Origin: Leptasterias polaris | Taxonomy: Eukaryota; Echinodermata; Asteroidea; Forcipulatida; Asteriidae | Assembly: GCA_037783415.1 (NCBI GenBank) | Contig: JAZGTN010000025.1 | Location: forward strand, 4,216,001 to 4,280,000 | Direction of reading: 5' to 3' | DNA length: 64,000 bases | Shown: piece after piece, positions 57,450 through 64,000 of the stretch | How the letters are laid out: each line of letters starts with the position of its first letter | Position numbering within the stretch: the stretch's first letter is position 1 | Position numbers and translations under genes: made by a program | The notes under the pieces: generated by a model | The model's input: only the letters and a program-made list of their open reading frames with translations | Told to the model about the DNA's origin: nothing | The model's database searches: none

Positions 57450-58300
57450 CTGTTATTAAAGAAAAAGAACAGAACTTGCAATTAAATAAAATTTGTTAAG
57501 GTGCTAGATTCGCCTTGATTTGACTAGAAAATTTGGATTTAAATTTGGAATACATCTGTCGTAAGTCTTTCCAAAACAATTTGCAGAAAAATAAGTCATC
57601 CGACGTGACATGGTTGAAGTCCGGGAAAAAAGCATTCCTTACGGTTCCTCCAAAAGCACCGATTTAGAGGCCTACTTGTTTCAATTGCTGCAAATAAAAT
57701 ATAAAATTGAAGTTTCCAAATAATGCAGTGATTTCCGTCGCACTGTGTCTCTCTCTTTATTGATTTTTTACCCTGGTGAACCATAACTTTCAAAATAGAC
57801 CATTTGGCACAACGCTCAGTAAACATCGGAGGCCGCATGTGCATACTAAATTCATTTGCCCGCGTTTGCAGCACACTGGTAGACCAAAAAGGAGTCCTAA
57901 AAAGCAAAACAAAAATTATGGTTTAGTTGGTGAACGTGCAGTTGGTGATACAGTAACTGCGCAATGACACACAGCCACTGGCTTCAACGTCCTGTTACAT
58001 ATTGCATTAAATCTTTGGTAGAATTTGGAAGCCAATCGAATAACTAAGCTTCAGGACTGCTTTCTCAAGTTCGGGGATATTCGGCCATGAAATGGTCTAT
58101 AGACCACTTGCATAGACCAATGTGGTGTGACCAGAGGTGACATGGTTGAATAAACACAGCGTTCGAAGCTGATACCTAAACTTAAAGCCAAATCAATGTG
58201 CACTGTTGTGGTTTTTTGTGTCCTCAGAGAATAAATAGGCCTACACATAAAACAAATTTAGAAAATTAGTTTAAAATATATCCCCCACCCTTCCCAATAT
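57450..58300. other. Upstream of CMAH exon 1: nothing recognised
   Basis: The - strand acceptor at 57450 implies an upstream CMAH exon, but no 5' untranslated exon or promoter could be identified. No protein-like frame or clear repeat was seen here. Confidence 0.4.
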
Positions 58301-58301
58301 A

Positions 58302-58968
58302 TAGCCCCATTTATAGTGCCAATACTCTGGACTTCCTCCGATCCTTGGCCCTACGCCCATGTACCTCCAGAAGGTGGGATAATTTTTCGAATATCAACTC
58401 ACGTTTTTATGCCGAGATTTTTTCCCCAGTTGTCACTCATTGTATCCGATTTGTGAAAAGCACATTAAAACGCCATTGTGCAACCTTGTTTTGGTGTAAT
58501 TTTGAAGAAATTCTGAGACGTTACTGCCACCGATTTGACTGCCCGGCATCCATTTTGTTGATCGGTTGATTTCAACAGGGGGCGCCCTGCGCTAGGGCAT
58601 GCTGGGATAGGCAGGGGAACATCTCCCATGCCCTAGCGCGCGAAAGGGTCCCTTGCCTATCCCATAATGCCCTAGCGAAGGGCGCCACCTGTTGAAATCA
58701 ACCGATCAACAAAATGGATGCCGGGCAGTCAAATCGGTGGCAGTAACGTCTCAGAATTTCTTCAAAATTACACCAAAACGAGGTTGCACAATGGCGTTTT
58801 AATGTGCTTTTCACAAATCGGATACAATGAGTGACAACTGGGGAAAAAATCTCGGCATAAAAACGTAAGTTGATATTCGAAAAATTATCCCACCTTCTGG
58901 AGGTACATGGGCGTAGGGCCAAGGATCGGAGGAAGTCCAGAGTATTGGCACTATAAATGGGGCTACCC
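58302..58968. repeat. Fold-back element 1, arms about 285 bp
   Basis: 58302-58585 and 58682-58968 are near-perfect inverted copies (outer word agccccatttatagtgccaa, inner word ttgttgatcggttgatttca). The spacer itself pairs (gccctagcg/cgctagggc words). Each arm carries the same spurious 74-codon frame. Confidence 0.93.
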
Positions 58969-59599
58969 AATATACAGCTAAAAATGCAAATAAAAGAAAT
59001 ATATGATACAAATTTAAGAAAATAAGAAGATACTTGACGAACAAAAAACCTTGCTTGGGCAACAGACAAAACAATAGATGGCCCGGGCTGCCTAGTAAAG
59101 ACAAAAGCGAAACAAGACATCACCAAAGAGGCAATTCCATCCATGGTTACTTACACGTTTTTGATTAGAACCGATGATGTCAAAATTTCAAAAAAGGAGT
59201 ACAGCGCCCCAGTTTACTGGGTCTAGTTTTTGATATACTTTTTAGTTTCCTTGGGCTTTCATAACCTACTGATCACAGGTTTCATAACTGTTAATTGGAA
59301 AAGTTTCCGGAGCACGCCACCACCTTCTGGACGTTTTTTTAAAGTTTTTTTTTTACCAATATACACCTGAGGATGTATTCTATCGATAGGGTTAGTACCC
59401 CAAAATGTAAAATAAATTGTTTTCATAGGGGACCGATTTAAAAAAAAAAATATTTTTTGTAAAATCCTAAAATGTGAAAAATAAAAAACACGCTTCTTTC
59501 CCCAGCCCAGTCTTCTTTCCTCCTCCCCCACTACCTCTCCCCATCATTCACTCACTCTCTGTTGAAGGAATTGAACATTTGCAAGCAATTAAATAATGC

Positions 59600-59695
59600 A
59601 ATGTACTTACCGGGAATTGAACCTGTATCAAGAGAGAACAAATTATATGCACAAGAGCATAGCCTATTTACCGCTAGGCTATGAGAGATTGATAC
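59600..59695 (-). repeat. tRNA-like remnant
   Basis: On the - strand: atagcctagcggtaaatagg (A box-like) and caggttcaattcccggtaag (B box). Spacing is too long for a normal tRNA. Confidence 0.4.
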
Positions 59696-59937
59696 CAAAT
59701 TTGGTTTGATAGTTCTACAAATTTCTCTCATTACCTGTTTAGTAAAAGGTCATAATGAATATTTAATTTCTATGAATATTAAAATTTGCAGTTATTGTCG
59801 AATTTTTGCATAAACTGAATATTCAGGAGTTTATGAACTAAAACCTGCTTTACATATTAGTCACGTGAAAGGTTCTTTTGGATTATTTCATTAGTACAAT
59901 TAAGTCATGGGTAAGTTCATGTTCATAAGGGCAATAT

Positions 59938-60067
59938 CGGGCTATTATTTCCCTTTTTTGAATCATCCTTCAATGGGGGTATGTTTGTAGCGGCAATAGT
60001 TATGATTATGTGGAATTTGGGCTATTTTTCCCTTTTTTGAATCATCCTTCAATGGGGGTATGTTCAT
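59938..60067 (+). repeat. Direct duplication, about 80 bp apart
   Basis: ttttttgaatcatccttcaa followed by tgggggtatgtt occurs at 59953 and again at 60032. The stretch 59150-59930 shows nothing else recognisable. Confidence 0.8.
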
Positions 60068-60441
60068 CACATCAGAGGCCACTATAGCTGGCTTACCCAT
60101 TCTATAAATCAACAAGTCCTGGTGAATTTTCCAATGCGCATGAACGATGACCGGTACTCATTGGAGTATTGCACATTTACCCGGACACACACACAGCAGG
60201 AAAACGAAAACAAAATGGTGTTTTTTTTCGACGAAGCTTTTGCGATTTTCTGACGCCTTTTTACGGCCTTTAGAATTGTTCAATTTTCCTGTTTTTTGCT
60301 GAATATATTCAGTTAACCCATCTTGACAGGTAAGACTAAAATTTAGAGTAATCGGCCAGATATTGAGGGAGCTAGAGTGGTGGCGTGCTGCGGAAATTTA
60401 GCCCTCGATAGCGGAATGAACCTCATAGTTCTAGGAGTAGA

Positions 60442-61414
60442 GTAGACCTTAGCCCACCTTGTTGGGCTGTAATGGCTCTCTTTTAACATCGGTCTCATAA
60501 CACTCACCATTACAGCCCACCATCCATACATGTCTTAAACGCGAAGTTTTAAAGTACGAGCAAGTCGTACCTCTTTGATCGCACATTTCTCCCGTTTATA
60601 AACATCCCATACTACTCCAACCTACCTTACTTTGTTCCTTACATCTGAGGAATTTTTATGATACATTCCATGGGTCACCAAATGATGGCTTCATTTAAAT
60701 ATGATTTTTTGAAAATGGCCAAAAAAAACGGTGTACAAAAATCGCATTGAAGTTCGTCGTGCCTGGGGGCCGCCATCTTACTTATGATTCGCTGCCTGTT
60801 AATCAGGAGAAAGTCAGGGCGCCCGGCTGGTCTGCCAAGTCATAAATATGTATGAGGTGACGTCGCGCGGTACTGTAGCTAGCTTGAGACTTGCCCATCT
60901 AATGAATATGCAAGTTACCGTGACGCTGCATGTAGCTTCACAAGTTGCATGTTCATTGGGTGAGCGACATAAGTTAGCCCGCGACGTCATCTTATGCATA
61001 TTAATGACTTGGTAGATCAGCCGGGCGCCCTGACTTTCTCATGATTAACAGGCAGCGAATCATAAGTAAGATGGCGGCCCCCAGGCACGACAAACTTCAA
61101 TGCGATTTTTGTACACCGTTTTTTTTTGCCATTTTCTAAAAATCATATTTAAATAAAGCCATCATTTGATGAGCCATGGAATGTATCATAAAAATTCCTC
61201 AGATGTAAGGAACAAAGTAAGGTAGGTTGGAGTAATATGGGATGTTTATAAACGGGAGAAATGTGCGATCAAAGAGGTACGACTTGCTCGTACTTTAAAA
61301 CTTCGCGTTTAAGACATGTATGGATGGTGGGCTGTAATGGTGAGTGTTATGAGACCGATGTTAAAAGAAAAGAGAGCCATTACAGCCCAACAAGGTGGGC
61401 TAAGTAGACCTAGC
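60442..61414. repeat. Fold-back element 2, arms about 405 bp
   Basis: 60442-60850 pairs with 61005-61414 (outer word tagcccaccttgttgggctg, inner word gtcagggcgcccggctg) with a few small differences. The spacer of about 155 bp is unique. Confidence 0.93.
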
Positions 61415-61521
61415 CCAGGTTGGACTCCTCCGTTGCATACAACGCGACGGAGTCCAGGGCCCGGGTATTTAGGGGCTCTGCCATTGCGAAAAAATTTATA
61501 TAAAAAAAAAAAAAAATATTG

Positions 61522-61898
61522 TTACCTATTTGAGGAAGCTGAAACTTGACTCACATATTTCTTGTGTCCTGAACTTTACACCTGCTCTATTCAGAATTGA
61601 AAATTTTATCCTTGGATGACATTATTTCTGAAAATAAGTCCGAGTTGTGCACTGGCGATGTGACAACCTCAACTGACATGGAACCAAGTCCACAAAAGAG
61701 GGCGCTGTCTAACCCGTAACACTACCAACTTCCGCCGGGCGGCAACACGACTGAGTCACAGCGCCAGTGCACAACTCGGACTTATTTTCGGAAATAATGT
61801 CATTCGTGGATGTATTTGTTCGTTTTTGAACTCATCAAAAGTGTAGTTAAGGGCACCAAGAATAAATGAATGGAGTTTCAGCTTCTCAAATTAGGTAA
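61522..61898. repeat. Fold-back element 3 (MITE)
   Basis: Outer ends ttacctatttgaggaagctg and cagcttctcaaattaggtaa; a stronger inner pair is aataagtccgagttgtgcac (61639) with gtgcacaactcggacttatt (61769). Confidence 0.8.
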
Positions 61899-62181
61899 AA
61901 ATCAGGCCTCAAACTTCCCGGCGGCCACGACGGCCATAAGGTTTATCGCGAATAGCAAAATACCAAGAGAGGGCGCTGTTTTGCCGCGCATGATAGTGCA
62001 GTGAAAGGGGGCAAACCGGGAACTCGGGCACGACGACCGACTGTAGCATTTGCCCCCTCTGCCCTCCCATGATCCATTGCGATTCTGAATCGCGATAAAC
62101 CTTATGGCCGTCGGTGCCCTTGTTACTGGCCGTGGTGCCCCTCCAAAAATCACCTTCTTCAAAGCCATAATTGCCGTGCCC
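61851..62181. mobile_element. TTAA-flanked fold-back element 4
   Basis: GGGCAC at 61851 and GTGCCC ending at 62181, with TTAA outside both (61847-61850, 62182-62185). Inner arms acggccataaggtttatcgc (61930) and gcgataaaccttatggccgt (62091). It overlaps the end of fold-back 3. Confidence 0.75.
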
Positions 62182-62324
62182 TTAATTTCCTTTGTAGTCA
62201 GGTTCACTGTAAAGATTTTAAATTTCGTTCAAATTTTTTGGGGATTAGTAAAACTATACATTTTTGGAATAAGTAGATCACACTGAATCAGAAAATCTAT
62301 GTTTCCATTTGCACAAAGGTATTC

Positions 62325-62800
62325 TTGGCGGCCATCTTGGTTTTTTCAAAATGGCGGCCAAAATTTAAATATTGTTTGATATTATGGCTTCTAGATGACA
62401 GCAACTTGATTTCAACAACTAAATCTACATTTTCATGGGCAAGGAGTCTTATGGTACCATTTTAATTGACTTGAGGGGCAGCCATCTTGGATTTTTTTTT
62501 TTAATGGCTGCCAAAAATTTACATATTTCACAATTTCCTCTATTTTGGATTCGAGATGAGCTAGGTTTTTGATTCCAACCACTAAATCTACATATTTTCC
62601 GGCAAGGTACAACATGTACCTAGTGGTAACAGCCACAATGAGCTTTTCCGTGTGATATTCTAATTAAATGAATGTAATCACATACAGGCAAAGAGACACC
62701 TTTGGTTGCCAAGCGCCATAGAGTTGTGTACCAGGCAGACGCACTCATTTTGAAAATGGCTGCCAGAAATTTACAATTTTCACTATTTCCCTACATGTAC
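62325..62800 (+). repeat. Degenerate tandem repeat with gccatcttgg
   Basis: Units contain gccatcttggNtttttt, aaaatggcNgccaaaattta and aactaaatctacattttc, about 145-190 bp apart, three diverged copies. Confidence 0.65.
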
Positions 62801-62809
62801 CGTACATTT

Positions 62810-63440
62810 AGTTTAGTAACAACAATAGTGTTAAAAAACCTATTCCGGCAAATATCTTACTGTAATTATAACGACTATGCGTATTGTTTATGTTACTTGT
62901 ACATGTAACTAAATACAAACAAATAAACAAACTTTCTGAACTGTGGACAGAGTAGTTCATGTATGTATCAGTTATTAAAATTAAGCCATGTTCCATATTG
63001 CAAATGGCCCTACTATTTTTTGAGTGATTAATGATTAGTTCATAACATTTATTTATTAATCAATGTTTAAGCAACTAAATTTTAATAATTTAGTTCATTT
63101 GACACGAACTACACGCTGAGTGACATGCTGTTTCTAGGTGGGTTCTGAGGATACTGCCATTCATTATAAAGGTAAGAACCCTTTTTTGTATTTATCTTTT
63201 TTTTATGCTCACCTTATTGAACCTATCTAATTTTTACAAATTGTATTTATATACCATACGTGGGATGATTTTAGGAAGACTAAAGCAAATTAGATTAGTA
63301 ATTGATTTAAGCAGGGAGTTTAACAAATAGGCCTATATGGAGCAGTAATCGTGATTTTGCTCCAACCCTAACTTTAAGTTCCATCCTTGTTAATAACAGG
63401 TTGGCCATCTAAGTGTATAGCCTTATTGTTTCAAGGCTCA
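62810..63440. other. A/T-rich stretch, nothing firm
   Basis: Contains a 34-bp interval 63138-63171 bounded by ctgtttctag and gtaaga that could be a small + strand exon, but no neighbour exon supports it. Confidence 0.25.
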
Positions 63441-63449
63441 TCCCATTTC

Positions 63450-63851
63450 TCAGTCAACACAAACCACACACATTCTTAAGCTATGACTCAAGGTCTTCTT
63501 CAACTGAATCTTTAGGTCTTTAATGGCATTTGTATTTTCCATCATTATTTTACCTAACTCACCCATTTGTTTAGCAAGAAGTGTTATGGGGTCAACAGTA
63601 TTTTTGTGTTTTTCAGGTCCCCCCTGCTCAGAACCGTTAGGTGGAAGGTCGGCCGTGTACTCAATTGAAATTAGCCCCTTTTCATGTAATTCATTGAGTT
63701 TGGTTTGGAGGGATGGGGATTCATGAAAATCATCGATAATAACTGTTCCCTTCTTAGTTCTTAATGAAACTATAAGTTCTGCAAACTTCACCCCAATACC
63801 CGGTAAAGTAGTCAGCTGTTTTACAGTAGCTTTGTTAATGCAAATGGCCAT
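63450..63851 (-). CDS. Helix-hairpin-helix protein, hypothetical, 133 codons
   Basis: ATG at 63851-63849, stop at 63452-63450. Residues 5-35 read INKATVKQLTTLPGIGVKFA and ELIVSLRTKKG, a ComEA-type helix-hairpin-helix (non-specific DNA binding). The middle is Pro/Gly-rich and the end (LAKQMGELGKIMMENTNAIK, then DLKIQLKK) is probably a short coiled coil. No other domain. It could be a small host gene, a first exon, or an ORF of a mobile element; no terminal repeats are visible within reach. Real coding is likely from the composition and motif; function is unknown. Confidence 0.6.
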   Translation of the reverse strand: MAICINKATVKQLTTLPGIGVKFAELIVSLRTKKGTVIIDDFHESPSLQTKLNELHEKGLISIEYTADLPPNGSEQGGPEKHKNTVDPITLLAKQMGELGKIMMENTNAIKDLKIQLKKTLSHSLRMCVVCVD

Positions 63852-64000
63852 GGTCTCAGAATCATAAGAATAATACTACTTGACAAATTGGTTTGAAATC
63901 TGCTATAATATTGAATGGTTCAATACCGTATCACTCGCTTGTTACTGCCAGCGCTACTGTCGGGAGTGATGCTCGACAGCTTGACCTGACTAGCAGTACA

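Noticed and set aside
58345..59144. Frames of 74 and 148 codons in fold-back 1
   Set aside because: The same sequence appears in both arms of an inverted repeat; composition and lack of similarity argue against a protein.
63138..63171. Small + strand exon (34 bp between tttctag and gtaaga)
   Set aside because: Splice-like borders only; no second exon, frame or protein match supports it.

Overview
This is animal (intron-rich eukaryotic) DNA, most likely from a starfish. Two real host genes are recognised by protein similarity, and they face each other tail to tail. The 3' two thirds of PAN2 (catalytic subunit of the PAN2-PAN3 poly(A) nuclease) runs on the + strand as 18 exons from 1540 to the stop at 33005. 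Its N-terminal WD40 exons lie before the window. A complete coding set for CMAH (CMP-N-acetylneuraminate hydroxylase, which makes Neu5Gc) runs on the - strand as 15 coding exons from 57421 down to the stop at 37381, predicted length 666 aa. All splice phases join into open frames. CMAH with a hydrophobic C-terminal tail is what has been reported for the starfish Asterias rubens; that, plus an echinoderm-like repeat landscape, is the basis for the organism call.

Everything else is mainly repeats. 1-1539: upstream intron of PAN2 holding a 1.24-kb TIR transposon. 1617-14110: PAN2 introns with TTAA-flanked MITEs, a tRNA-Leu-derived SINE, a LINE 3' end, and a recurring 0.35-kb repeat (called family A here). 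14211-18583: a GC-AG intron holding a complete piggyBac transposon (15497-18541) with an intact 659-aa transposase. 19972-28845: one intron largely filled by about 71 copies of a 116-bp satellite, organised in a higher-order repeat of 2,764 bp. 29001-33005: the exonuclease exons. 33006-37380: intergenic, with degenerate tandem repeats and MITEs.

37381-57449: CMAH, whose introns carry a 1.0-kb TIR element with a 6-bp target-site duplication, a (CGATC)31 microsatellite, LINE fragments, a 172-bp tandem repeat, nested SINE and MITE insertions, and old diverged copies of the same 116-bp satellite. 57450-64000: no host gene recognised. It holds four fold-back (inverted-repeat) structures between 58.3 and 62.2 kb and, at the end, a 133-codon reading frame with a helix-hairpin-helix motif.

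PAN2 and CMAH have no known shared pathway; their pairing is simply convergent neighbourhood. The points most worth following are a CCCH zinc finger inside the starfish PAN2 pseudo-deubiquitinase domain, the higher-order satellite with seed copies 22 kb away, the intact piggyBac plus several separate TTAA-inserting MITE families, and hammerhead-like motifs in two repeat families.
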